A stretch of DNA of 64,000 bases from Adiantum capillus-veneris (taxonomy: Eukaryota > Streptophyta > Polypodiopsida > Polypodiales > Pteridaceae). Position numbers and translations under genes: made by a program. The DNA is taken from assembly GCA_014529385.2 (NCBI GenBank), contig CM043954.1, positions 1,718,501 to 1,782,500 on the forward strand. The letters are read 5' to 3'. A model generated the notes under the pieces. The model saw nothing but the letters and a program-made list of their open reading frames with translations, had not been told where the DNA came from and did not search any database. Positions 53,584 through 64,000 of this stretch are shown here, piece after piece. Position 1 is the first letter of the stretch. Each line of letters opens with the position of its first letter.

Positions 53584-56390
53584 TCAAATCGGAGCACTTG
53601 CTAGTGTTTTCTTCAATTGTTCATAGGCCTGGTCACACTCTTCAGTCCATTTAAATTCAATGAGAAGCTTGTACAAAGGACGTGCTATCTCAGCGAAAAA
53701 TAAAATAAACCGTCGATAATAACCCACGTGTCCCATGAACCTTTGAACTCCCTTGTAATTGGTTGGTGGTGGTAACTCTAGAATCACTTTAATTTTGCTC
53801 TCATCGGTTGAGATACCATTCTTGGATACTATATGCCCTAAAATAACTCCATGCTTGACCCAAAATTGGCATTTGAACGGGTTCAATGAGATACGATATA
53901 ACCTACACTTTTCAAACACCTTCCGCAAACATGATAGATGTTCTTTCCAAGAAGAGTAAACACAAAGGTCGTCTAAGAAAGCTTCACAAAACTCTCTCAA
54001 ATATTCTTTAAAAGCAGTGTTTGTTAATCGTTGGAATGTAGCAGGGGCATTTGTTAAGCCAAAAGCCATCACACGAAATGCAAACACGCCAAATTCCGTG
54101 ATGAAGGCAGTTTTAGCTTGGTCCTCTAGCGCTATCGTGATTTGGTTGTAGCCTGAGTACCCATCTAGAAAGCTATAAGCTTCCTTGCCTGCAACTCTTT
54201 CGAGTACATGTTCGGAATATGGCAGGGGGTAATGGTCTCTTCTAGTAGCTGCATTAACTTTTTTGAGGTCCACGCACACCCTGAGTTTCCCATTCTTTTT
54301 TGGCATGATAACTATTGGAGACACCCATTCAGAGTGTTCAATAGGATATATGAACCCACATTTGATAAGCTTTTCTAGTTCTTCTTGAATGATCTTTGCG
54401 TACTTAGGATTCATCGGGTAGGGTCTTTGTTGTACGGGCTTCGCAGTGCTAATCATAGGGATTGTATGTTGGACCACAGAAGGTGGAACACCTTTCATAT
54501 CATGGTATGTCCAAGCGAATATGTCCTTGAATTCCTTGAGAAGCTCTTTGAGGACCGCCTCTTCAACTTCTGTGAGGTCTTGGGCAATAAAAACAGGTTT
54601 TGATTCTTCACCGGGGTCGGCTAATTCTATTTCTTTAACTATTGCCGGACCATCATAGATTCCATTATTCCCATCGATAGGTATTCTTTGGGCTTTTGTG
54701 TACACAACCTTTGCTTCCCCTGTGGTGTAAGATTTGAAATGTTCTGGTGCAGGATGCAAGTCTGTGGATTTTGGTTGTGCTTTGGTTTGTGCTTCCATTT
54801 CTGCTTTCTTGTGTTGTCGAGCTAACTCTTGGTTTTGACGCCTCCTTGCAGTGCGGCTCAACTTTGGCTTGTCTATGATCTCTAATTGGGCTATGTCATG
54901 GGGTCGTGGTCTACACCACATAAAATTTTGGAGATATTCACCCCAATTGTCTACCAATTTTCGATGAGCATCACATGCTCCTATATAACTGAGCCATTCT
55001 GTTGAGGATCTCTTCTTTTTTATCCTAGCACGTACATTGGATCGATATCGACGCCTCTTAAGGTTTTTCTTTTTCTTATTTGAGACCTGCTTTTGATTTG
55101 CATTTAGATCTGGCTCACTAAAGGAGTCCTCGTTGGTGTCCTCTTCACTCTCGGAGGAGCTATCATGGGTTGATGTGCTCGGTCCTTCCGAATGTTTTGA
55201 CTCTGAACTTGCTCCACTCTTTAATTCATAAGATTCCAAATCCGTTTCACTTTGGAAGTCAGTGTCTGAGTCGTGTTGGTTAAAGTCTTCTATTGAGCTA
55301 TCGGTGTCACTGTCAGATTGGTCCACAATTGCCTTGCCCTTAGAAGATGCATGTATGGCACTTATCATGTTCAGAGGTGCAATTTGTGGTACCTCTTCCC
55401 CCTCTGGTGTGACCCAAGTGGTTCCTCTATTTCCCCAGGTATCTATGGTTGCAGCTAGGTGTACCCAGTCTACGTTGTCTGATTCCATCATACCCAGTAA
55501 CACATCCATGTAAGGAGAATCTTGGCCAATGTCTGTATCCTTCTTACAAGTGTAACAATATTGTAGTGGGGCCGAGTGAACTGTGGTGTCAAAGCGATGA
55601 TCAATAATGGTTTTACTCCCTAAGGGGTGTACCTTACCAGTCACCAAATCCACTCTAAGGACAGAGTCTTGGAATTGCAAATAGACATGATTTTTAGACC
55701 AATCGTGAACCATTTGTGCTTCCCTCATGAATGGTCGTCCTAAAATCATTTCATATGACATAAGGTGTTTAGAGAAATCCATTACCTTGTGTCCTAGAAC
55801 TTTGATCTTACGATCCTTGAGCATCCCCATAGGTTTGGCTATGGTACCATTTGCCATCTTTACCACAATGTTAGTAACACTGAGGCGGGGTTTTCCCATG
55901 GATTCCCAACAATCTTTTGTAACGATGCTAACTCCCGCACCACCATCAAGAATTGCCTTTATAGTTAATCCCTTGGTAGTGATGGGTAGGGTCGCATTAG
56001 ACTCGTCGCCTTCAAAATACTGCCCTAATTCGTTAATGGGTACCTCGATCACAGACTCGTGTCCATCTAAGTCAAGTGATTGCACATGATTTTCCTCATC
56101 AATCATAATCGAGTCAGGCCTATTTGGTTGCGCAAACTGTGGTAATCCCGTTCGTAGCTCTCCGTTAAGGAATGCTCGAAGTGCAAGGAATAACTCAGGA
56201 TCTCCATACAGCTTTGCTATGATCGTGGTTCGGACCTCAGAAGACATGAAGTCCACTAGTTTGGCAACATTCATTGGCATTTTGCAGGGTGTAGGTCCTT
56301 GACTAGGAACTGGTGAGGATGGAATCTCATATTCCTCAATGGGATCGGGTATTCCTTCGTTAAACATCCTTTCCAACAAAAAGGTGTATG
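53584..56390 (-). pseudogene. Gyp7 protease and reverse transcriptase
   Basis: A 931-codon frame. Protease: GLTIKAILDGGAGVSIVTKD, with Asp-Gly-Gly-Ala where Asp-Thr/Ser-Gly is usual, and EMILGRPFM. A Glu/Asp/Ser-rich linker with a strongly basic patch (KKKNLKRRRYRSNVRARIKK) follows. RT: WTYHDMKGVPPSVVQHTI, GKLRVCVDLKKVN, YSFLDGYSGYNQITIAL, FGLTNAPATFQRL and FLDDLCVYS with both catalytic Asp residues. The thumb continues to the TGA at 53584-53586, after which the frame runs on into RNase H. The stop could come from CGA or from a Leu codon. The Gly variant of the protease site occurs in some plant gypsy lineages, so it need not be dead. Confidence 0.93.
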
Positions 56391-59300
56391 CTCACTTTTG
56401 ATGTCCCGTCCTCACTCCCTTCTTGGATGATACTAGATATGGCTAACGGTCTATGGTTCATGTGGGGTGGATGAACTTGCGTGGGAAACACTGTGTCATG
56501 AATTTTGACATGCATGGGTTCTGGTTCTAGTTCCCTTGAGTCTCCTCCACTAAACCTCTTAGATGTTTCACCTGCTCAATCTCGTCTACTGGGTTTGGGT
56601 ACGTCCCAATCTTCTTTTTACGATTCTTCCCTTTTTGCCCCTGCGGTTTATCTTGGGGGTCTTGGATTGGATTTGGAAACACTTGTGGTGTTTTCAGAGG
56701 CTCTTTATGGTTTTCTCTTATTCGGTTTTCATTTGGTTCCATGTTACGGTTTTCTTTGTCGGTCTTTCCCTTTGTGGTATTGGTTCTAGTCTCCATTGTC
56801 TCGACTGAATCTGAATCATCCTCGAGGTCATTCATATACACGGGGTCATCTCCTGTTCCTATGTTTGTTTTGGAACTTGGCTTTGAATTTCCCGTATTCT
56901 GCGACCTCTTCCTTCGTGTCTTCTTTTTCTTTGCTTGGATAACTGATGCGGTATCTCTCTCTTCGAGGATATGGCCTGGCCCTTGAAGCATGGATCGTGT
57001 AATCGCATTATCGGGTGCGATGGGTGGTATTGGCGATGTCACACTAGAAATTTCAACCAAATTTAGGGGTGTGATTTTAGGCGCATTTGGGTTATAGGGG
57101 CATTGGGCAATCAAGTGATCTATGCCACAACGATTACATGTGAGTATTGGCATTGCAGACGTGCTCCCTTGATTCATTTGCATCTGTGCAGCATTCTTTT
57201 GCAACCTAATAGGGCACTCCGCTCCCCGATGTGGTCCACCACACTCGTAGCATTGAAGAGGTAGCCTCCTAGCCTGGGTGTTGATATTTTGACCTCTGGA
57301 TGCGAGAGCAGCAACTTGATAAATCGGCTTGACTGCCCCCAACAATATTCCATGTAGTATATAGGACACTCTTCCAATGTATCAAGTCCGTAGGCAATAC
57401 TAGTGTCTATTTCCTCCTCACAGCCATCTGCATAAGCATTAGATGGCTCGCAACCCACTTGGTTCATAGGGGCGACTCTTGGATGCGGGGGCTGTGGTCC
57501 TAGCACAGGAGGTGGTAGCGGTGTAGCTTGTACAACATTTTGAGATCTAGGGACCATGTGTTGCGGTAGGTGCTCAACAGGTGGAGCAGGCATCAATACA
57601 GGAGCTCGAGGTGCATCCGTCCAGGCTACAGGTGGTCTATTTGCCATCATACGTTTGATCATTAAACAATCCTTAGCTTGGTGACCATACCTACCACATG
57701 CGTTGCAAGTTCCATTAAATTTTACTCTAAACGTAGGGCACTCACTAGTGCTATGTGGACCTAAGCAAATGGAACACCATTGTTGCTCCCTTCTTGGATA
57801 CATGTGACTATTTTGAGGGGGTCGATTATCCTTAAGAGACTCTTGGATTGCCTTGGTGAGGTCTGTCAAGAATGTCTCAAATACCTTTGGCTCATTGGCA
57901 ATGGGCTTTGCAGTCATGGGTTCATACTCAATGGCTTGTGAGCTAGTGGATCTCGTGTCAGTAGACACCCTCATGCCTGCTATCATCAAGTTGTCCTCTA
58001 ATTGGATTGCATTGGCAGTGACATCTTCCCAGGTTGTGATACCTCTAATCACTAGTCCATTATAGATTCCTTCATTCCTCAACCCTCGAATGAATCGATC
58101 AAGCAGTTGGTTATTGTTGAAGCGCTCATTTACAGGGCAGCGAGAGTTTAAGTGCTTTAGACGACTAATGAAGTCCCTTACTGACTCTCCTTCCTTACGT
58201 TCGGCCTTCTGTAGCTGAGATGCTACACCCCAAAGCACACCTTCTCGTATGTACTCCTTTAGAAACAACCTTCGAAGGGTAGGGTAGATTGTTTTCTCGT
58301 CCACCCTTAGGGTTCTATACCAATCTCCAGCCTTCCCGCTTAATGTCAAGCTTAAGGCATTGCACTTATGTAGTTCGTTGCGTTCCCCTAAGGAATCACA
58401 TACTTGTTCAAACACTTCAATGTGTTTTCTAGCATCTTCGTCCCCATTGAATTTTTGCGTGAGTTTGGCAATTTGTACTGCCTTACTTCTAGGCTCGTTA
58501 TCAGATGCATGACGCATATTTTCCGCGATAGATCGACCTATGGTTTGAGCAAACACTGCCAAGTCACCTATGTGAGGAGGCAGGGCCGGTGGAGGTACTC
58601 TTGGAATCATATGTGGGAGAGGGACGGGTACCGGTCTTGGCATATGTGTGGATGATGCAGGATATGGAACATAACCGGGCACAGGTCCAGTCGGATAAGG
58701 GCTAGGGAGCGGCACTCAAGGAGCATAAACAAGTGGTACAATTGGAGGTGTGGGGGCCATGTGTGCATAAGGGGCTAGAGGCACATACGGTCGAGGCCCC
58801 ATATTAGGTACTACGACACTAGGGAGTGGCACTGCGCTAACCGTAGATGTCATCGGTACATTCTCTGTCAGGCTTATCCCTGGAGTGAGCACTGTGTTTT
58901 CCTTAATAGAGGGTTGAGCCAAGTTAGGGAAGCTAAAGTTGTCGCTCGGAGGCTCAGATTGCATAGAGACCCCAGGTGAAATGATGTAAGATGGGTCCAT
59001 GGGGCTCATTAGAGGAGTCTCCATTTGTGATAGAGTAGGCTGTTGAGCCTTGCTCGTATCCAGAAATCTCATGGGGCCAGTTGAGAGTATATTTACCCCT
59101 CGATTTTGCCTTTTCGATTGAATAATGCCATGGATAACATTACAGATCATTTTCTGTTGATCTTCGATGCTCGTGGCACTAGAGGTGGATTGTACAATCT
59201 CTATCCATCCTACATGGTAGGCGTGGCCAGAGTGTAGATCCGTCAACACCTCAGTGTGGAGGTCGTATGTCCAATGATCATTAATGAACAATCCTTCTAG

Positions 59301-59831
59301 AGTCGACGTGTTAACGGTTTCTTGTGAGGTAGAAGCAATGTTGCTCCCCGTGGTTTTACTTGTCACCAACGGTACTCTAGAGGGAACTTCTGAAGGAGGC
59401 AGCTCAACAGGGCCTTCTTGGTAAGAAGTTGGCAGGATATCCACATGGACACTCTTTGGGGGTGTGGGGTTCACGTGCGATGTGAAAGGAGAGTCCACTT
59501 CCCCACCCCCTTCGTGTGCTTCATTTGCATCAGGTTCCGAGCGAGTAGCTCTACCTAATGTTTCCATGAAATGGCTAAACATACTAGTACTAGGCTGTGG
59601 AGCTTCGGGAGGTGCATGGCCTTCTCTCTCAATGTTTTGGGTAGGGTATGCTTCCATGATTTCTGAGTCGGAGGAGGAATCACTAGCAGCTATTTTAGGG
59701 TCTTGGGTGGTGCTACCTTGTGTCCCCGCTGAGGGTCTAGAGCCTATCGTGGATGGGTAATGGGTGTCCGTATGAACAGAGGCACCCTCAATATGCCCGT
59801 GTTCTAGCACCCGCCCAGAGCGTAAGTGCAT
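56391..59831 (-). pseudogene. Gyp7 gag
   Basis: Begins MHLRSGRVLEHG at 59831. The first 371 codons are Ser/Thr/Pro-rich and end at TGA 58716-58718; the same frame continues. The Gag core reads ALSLTLSGKAGDWYRTLR, FLKEYIREGVLWGVASQL and GESVRDFISRLKHLNSRC. Three CCHC-like knuckles follow: CNACGRYGHQAKDC near 57700 and, after a frameshift near 57350, CYECGGPHRGAEC and CNRCGIDHLIAQC. A basic C-terminus follows, and two more shifts near 56530 and 56385 lead into the protease frame. Gag is the particle protein, and the knuckles bind RNA. Three knuckles are more than the usual one or two. Confidence 0.88.
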
Positions 59832-60785
59832 GTGCTTTTGATACCCTAAGGTGTCAAAAAGCTGCTCTAGGAGGCCTTGTGACTAGTTTTTAGCGTGTTT
59901 TTTGTTTGTTTTTTTGCTATATTTTTTAGAGCGTGTCGTGGAATGGGCCGTGTGATAGCTCGAAACGAGCGTATCGCTAGAAGGGACGCGCTGTGCTTTA
60001 CAGCCCACCGTTTGGTTCTATTTTGCTCCAGAAAAGCCCAAAACAGTCTTTTCGTAGCTGGGGAACTAGGCTCCAAATAGCAAGTCTAAGGGTGCAAGTG
60101 GGAAGAGAAGGGAGGAGAGTGGAGGACTTGTCCCACATGCTCTCATTCCCTCTTGAGGAGGTAGGGTATATATATAAGAGTGAGTCTAGTATATATCATA
60201 GGACTGAGGCCTGGGCCTGGGCTTGGGCTTGGGGAAATGATCCCGATCCCGATCTAACTTTTATACAAACCAACCCGTCCGTTTTTATAACTCACGTTTT
60301 TTATTTTCGAAAATCAACCTCCCCCTCGCTCACGTTTTTATTTTTTGATTTTTTTTTCAAAAATATTTTTTTTTTTGAGATATTATTTGGTACGCGTTTT
60401 GGTGCGCGTTGACCTCACCTAACTATTTACTGTCCCACCTACCTACTGACCTGCTAATCAGTGGTTCACCTAATTACTAACCTGCTTAATTAACTAATTG
60501 TGCGCCTAACTGTGCACAAACCAGAAAACACAGAAAACACAGAAAATGAAACTTGACAGAACTGTGCAGTGAAAACACAGAAAATGCAGAAAATGCAAAA
60601 ACGCAAGAAATGCTAACTGTGTAAGCTGAAATCTGAACTTAATAGAACTAGCAAAACAGACCTTAACAGAACACAGAAAACTTGAATGCAAACAACAATA
60701 ATCAAACTTAAGCCGAGCCTTTCCTGCATAAAAAATAACTTCAATACAATTTACAGGTCGCCATTGGAGCTTCACGCGCAGCAGC
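59832..60785 (-). other. Gyp7 5' untranslated leader
   Basis: About 950 bases between the primer site and gag. It contains repeated ACACAGAAAA and TGCAGAAAATGC words (60520-60600) on the plus strand. No ORF is supported. Confidence 0.7.
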
Positions 60786-60803
60786 TCCCCGGCAACGGCG
60801 CCA
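60786..60803 (-). promoter_or_regulatory. Gyp7 primer binding site (tRNA-Asp-like)
   Basis: On the minus strand TGGCGCCGTTGCCGGGGA begins four bases after the 5' LTR end. This is the primer site complementary to plant tRNA-Asp used by many large gypsy elements. Confidence 0.92.
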
Positions 60804-60807
60804 AAAA

Positions 60808-61033
60808 TGTCAAGGCTAGGGACTTGCTACGCGCCGTGTGCGAGCCACAAAGGCTCCTAGCACACAGTCATACAACAGACAAGCTCACAAGGAAGAACGG
60901 TGTGTCACTCACCTTCCTGCGTAGTTGCGAATGAAGGATTCCCGCGCCGCGAAGAAGAGGGAGACGCCGCTACGCCGCGCTCAACCGCCTCGCCGCCGTC
61001 GTGCCGCCGCAACGCTCGATCGCACACACACTC

Positions 61034-61095
<62 letters not shown>

Positions 61096-61407
61096 GCACA
61101 CACACACAAGGAGATGGTGAAGGAGAAGGTGGAGATGGAGCAAGAGCAGCTTCTATTGCACAATGAGAGAATGACTCAATTTTAGGTTTAATTGGCTTTT
61201 ATGTGAGCTCACCCCATTCACACTTGGGCGCCCATGCTTAGCCAACTAACCCTAGCATGTTCGTGTTAGAGTGCGCCTCTCATCGGCGATCACTCTACCT
61301 TTCCCTATTGGACCGACAAGCCCGGTGCCTGACTCTACTTAAATAAATAATACGGTTACGGTGTCCGTCGTAGGCGATAGGGTGTCCGTGAGCCACGAGG
61401 GTTAACA
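60808..61407 (-). repeat. Gyp7 5' LTR
   Basis: 600 bp, matching 47958-48559. The visible differences are the CT-run length with a 2-bp change at its start, and one A/G substitution (CCTAACTC in the left copy, CCTGACTC here). Confidence 0.97.
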
Positions 61408-61412
61408 ATTAT

Positions 61413-62291
61413 CATATTTTTTCGATGCAAACCTATTGTTTATGGCAGTAGAACTAGTATGGTGTTGCTCTATCAGTTTGATGATATGGCACATTGTGAG
61501 GTTTTTTCACTCAGCATAGCAATACTTGTTCAACGTTGGTTGGTCGATAAATTACATAGCTTATGGTTGATGTTTTTTTTGGCAAAGCTTAGACCCCACC
61601 ACTGGGTTCCAATTTTTCTTTAAGCTCAGCATAGAGTCCTATGGTTTTGATTATAGGTGGTATCTAGCAATTTGGGGTATGGCATCTTAGTTATTGCCAC
61701 TTAAACTTAGAGTCTTTTTTGTTCTACGTTAATTTTTGGAAAAATTTGGGGTTGCTGCCGCTTGGCTCGGCAAGGCAGTAATCTGTCGTTAAAGACCTGA
61801 CAGGCTGAAGGTGCTTATTGTTCATAAAATAGCTTTGGGATTAACTTGGTACTGCTAATTAAGAATGATACATTGACCACTGTCACATATGCCTGGTAAG
61901 GCCTACCGTTTGGGTTGGCTATGTGTTTATATTAAAAAAAGGGGTTTTTTTAAAACCTACTGCGCATGGATGTTAGTGGTTTTTTTCTAGGGTCTGTAGG
62001 GGTGTTTTGCCCCGGGTGCTTACCGATGCTATATTGGTTCATTACTTGGTTTTTTGGATGAGATAATGCAATATTTGCATTCACATGGGCATGTGTAGTT
62101 TTTTTTTAAAAAAAGAATGCTTTAGGATTGACTTGATACTGTTGCTTAAGCATGGCATATGGATCACTGCCACATAAATGCCTGGTAAAGCCCATCGGGT
62201 GGGTTGGCTAAGTGAATATAAAGAGTTCTTTCGACCTACTATGCACTGTTGTTGCATATTTTTGCTATCGTTTGTGGGGGTGTTTGCCCCA
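61413..62291 (+). other. RTx region between the Gyp7 insertion and the right repeat
   Basis: Non-coding. It continues the RTx unit after Gyp7 and holds most of a diverged 287-bp tandem duplication. Confidence 0.55.
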
Positions 62292-62390
62292 GTTGCATAC
62301 CAATGTTGTATTGATTCATTAACTTGGTAGTTTGGATGAGATAGAGCAATACATTTGCTGCATTCACTTGGCAGGTGTAGTTTCTTAACA
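61832..62390. repeat. Diverged tandem duplication, 287-bp period, in RTx
   Basis: Copy 1 starts GCTTTGGGATTAACTTGGTA (61832) and copy 2 GCTTTAGGATTGACTTGATA (62119). Both continue through ACTG-CACATA, TGCCTGGTAA, GGGTTGGCTA, GGGGTGTTTTGCCCC or a variant, TTGGTTCATTA or a variant, and end in CATTCAC and GTGTAGTTT. The second copy runs into the right terminal repeat. Confidence 0.85.
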
Positions 62391-63606
62391 ATAGTTGGCG
62401 TTTTTTGTGGATGCCCCTGTTGCTTAAAACACCATATTCTTTCAAAGGAACCTCTACTATTGAGGGTGGGTATACACCGTGGCACTTCTTGGTGCTTAAA
62501 ACACCATATTCTTTCAAAGGAACCTCTACTATTGAGGGTGGGTATACACCGTGGGACTTCTTGGTTTTAGCCTCGGTACTGGATACATCGCGCGCACTGT
62601 TTTGGCTTATGGTAAATTGGGGCTTGGCCCGGCTGCATACGGATATTTGATGGTTTTTTCTGGCCCGAATGCTTACAGTTACTGGGCGTATTTTGTTACT
62701 GGTCATCTTGTTAAGGTATTACAATACTTTTTTACATTCACAATGACAAGTAATATTGGAAACAAAAAACATAATGGCATTTATTCCTTTAACTTCATGG
62801 TTGGACTTGAGGTCTGGCTTGATACCGCAAGGGTTCCTTGCCACTTGGTTTGCTAAAGAGATGTATAAGGTAAGTCATATACAAATTGGGGATGTTTTGG
62901 ATTCCATGTACCATGACGTGCATAAACTGTATCTGACATGAAACAAACATAAACGAACTTGATACTTTTTAGAACTAAAAATGGAATTTTCTAAAAGCTT
63001 CTTTTATAGCTTCATGAGGTGGAGTTTCATTAATCTAGAAAGATAACTTATAAACTGATAAAAATATTGATGGGGGATTCAGACACTTGGATTAGAAGGG
63101 GTGATGGCCTTCTAACCAAAATAATATTTTTTTGCTAGAAACTTTGGGTTTTTTTATTATTAAAAAATATATTTTTTACATAAATACTATGGACTAAGCT
63201 TGTAAGTTAAAAAAAAGTTTGTAAGATGGACATGGATAACAACTGGTATAGTCCATTGATACTTGTAAACACAACCAAGGCTAACATATTTGTTGTCTTG
63301 TTTGGATGGATGCAGGTAAGGACTCTATCTTATCTTGGAAAGTTTTTTTTGGCTTTTAGCAGTTGTCCAAAGACAAGATTACACATACACCTACTGCAAG
63401 GAAAGTACTTCGGTTATCTGTATATTGGAAAGAGGATTCATTCTTACAAACATTGTACAAAGATAATTGTAAGACTAAGTTGTTTTTGTACTTATCATTT
63501 CCTTTATTCTGGAGCCTGCTGTCTTTTGAATGTAAAAGTTCAATTATGTCTTATTAATCATGATAAAACAGCTACAAACTCACACACACACACACACACA
63601 CACACA
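62292..63606 (+). repeat. RTx right terminal direct repeat
   Basis: Matches 42418-43616. It keeps an open frame MDMDNNWYSPLILVNTTKAN running to WMQ at the splice donor (GTAAGG at about 63316), which the left copy has lost through one extra A. It ends in a (CA)n run at 63581-63606 followed by unrelated DNA. Confidence 0.92.
62421..62564. repeat. Exact-period tandem duplication, 72-bp unit
   Basis: Copies at 62421-62492 and 62493-62564 share TGCTTAAAACACCATATTC through ACACCGTGG-ACTTCTTGG and differ by about one base. The left terminal repeat has only one copy, so the duplication is recent and private to this side. Confidence 0.95.
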
Positions 63607-64000
63607 ATTGAGATGTTATATATTTGAAAAATTCAAGAAATTGAAAAAACACTAATCATGCACGAATTGATCGGCCAATCAATTGAGCATATGCGGCCCG
63701 ATAAAAGCAAATAGATACTTGACTGATTGCTCTCGGCAATAGCTTAGCACACACACACTAGTTTCACAAGTCAATTATGCCTATGGTGGGAGTAATAGTT
63801 CAGTAAAGCAAGCTAAAAATGAACACAAAAGCACACCAAAATCACGCACGCATACACACTACTAAATGCGAATTTCTCCTAACCTAATCACCAAAGAATA
63901 GTGGAGCATGCTCATGCCCAAGTGGTGATTGGGGATTGAGATTATTGAGCTAATGTAAATAGAGATTACTGAAGAGATAGACCTAGGTACAAAACCGTCG
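63607..64000. other. Flanking DNA to the window end
   Basis: Non-coding, AT-rich. I recognise no feature. Confidence 0.35.

Larger units (their letters stand above)
47958..61407 (-). mobile_element. Gyp7: full-length, recently inserted Ty3/gypsy element
   Basis: A 13.45-kb element on the minus strand, with LTRs at both ends (TGTCAAGG to GGTTAACA on the plus strand), target duplication ATTAT at 47953-47957 and 61408-61412, a primer site next to the right LTR and a polypurine tract next to the left. LTRs differ by about one substitution, a 2-bp indel and CT-run length, so the insertion is very recent. Coding order: gag, protease, RT, RNase H, integrase, a second retropepsin-like domain, W-x-P-K motifs, then a small acidic ORF. 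Confidence 0.97.
42418..63606 (+). mobile_element. RTx: retroelement with unusual RT between 1.2-kb direct repeats
   Basis: Two direct repeats (42418-43616 and 62292-63606) flank a decayed long RT ORF (43873-47388) and non-coding DNA. Gyp7 (47958-61407) is inserted inside. Without Gyp7 and one target copy the unit is about 7.7 kb. The ends do not show LTR-type TG/CA, no primer site or polypurine tract is evident, and no integrase, RNase H or endonuclease is readable. Long direct repeats, an intron near the start and a free-standing RT resemble Penelope-like elements, but I cannot place the family with certainty. Confidence 0.7.

Noticed and set aside
58713-58715. Apparent start of a second Gag protein
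   Set aside because: The codon is GTG directly after a TGA in the same frame; it is the continuing Gag frame.
1-64000. tRNA, rRNA, CRISPR arrays and intact cellular genes
   Set aside because: None was recognised; all coding similarity seen by eye belongs to mobile elements.

Overview
This window looks like nuclear DNA of a land plant, almost certainly a seed plant with a large, repeat-rich genome; the species cannot be told. I found no intact cellular gene, tRNA, rRNA or CRISPR array. Nearly everything recognisable is a transposable element: Ty1/copia and Ty3/gypsy elements with plant-type primer sites (initiator-Met tRNA for the copia elements, a tRNA-Asp-like site for the young gypsy), dual-RNase-H gypsy relics, a small inverted-repeat element, and many dinucleotide runs. 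In-frame TAG codons repeatedly stand where CAG (Gln) is expected, as if methylated CHG cytosines had decayed.

Layout. 1-8.2 kb: old DNA with a decayed minus-strand gypsy (Gyp1, 2.8-5.6 kb) split by a 218-bp MITE with a perfect 8-bp target duplication, and a gypsy RNase H fragment (Gyp2, 7.9-8.2 kb). 8.3-25.1 kb: a nest at least three levels deep. An LTR-type element with a long coiled-coil ORF and no polymerase (CoilE) is split by copia Cop1 (9784-22565), which is split by a 1.5-kb unknown insertion (Ins1, in gag) and by a nearly complete copia Cop2 (14842-20526, 5-bp target duplication GAGAT). 25.1-30.3 kb: minus-strand gypsy relics Gyp3 (gag) and Gyp4 (gag end, protease, RT). 30.3-33.8 kb: AT-rich DNA with no recognisable gene. 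33.8-39.6 kb: decayed minus-strand gypsy Gyp5. 39.8-42.1 kb: a plus-strand RNase H/integrase fragment (Gyp6) abutting a minus-strand copia fragment (Cop3).

42.4-63.6 kb: the most unusual part. A decayed plus-strand ORF (43.87-47.39 kb) encodes a reverse transcriptase that is not copia, gypsy or LINE. It is flanked by 1.2-kb direct repeats (42418-43616 and 62292-63606) carrying an exon-1-like reading frame and a perfect splice donor; I call it RTx. A young, full-length 13.45-kb gypsy (Gyp7, 47958-61407, minus strand, target duplication ATTAT, LTRs differing by about one substitution plus repeat length) sits inside RTx.

Gyp7 and Gyp5 are relatives. In both, the integrase is followed on the same strand by a second retropepsin-like domain with a DTGA active site, then by a run of short W-x-P-K motifs. 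Gyp7 also carries a small acidic ORF between this block and its 3' LTR. This post-integrase block and the RTx element are the best candidates for something undescribed.
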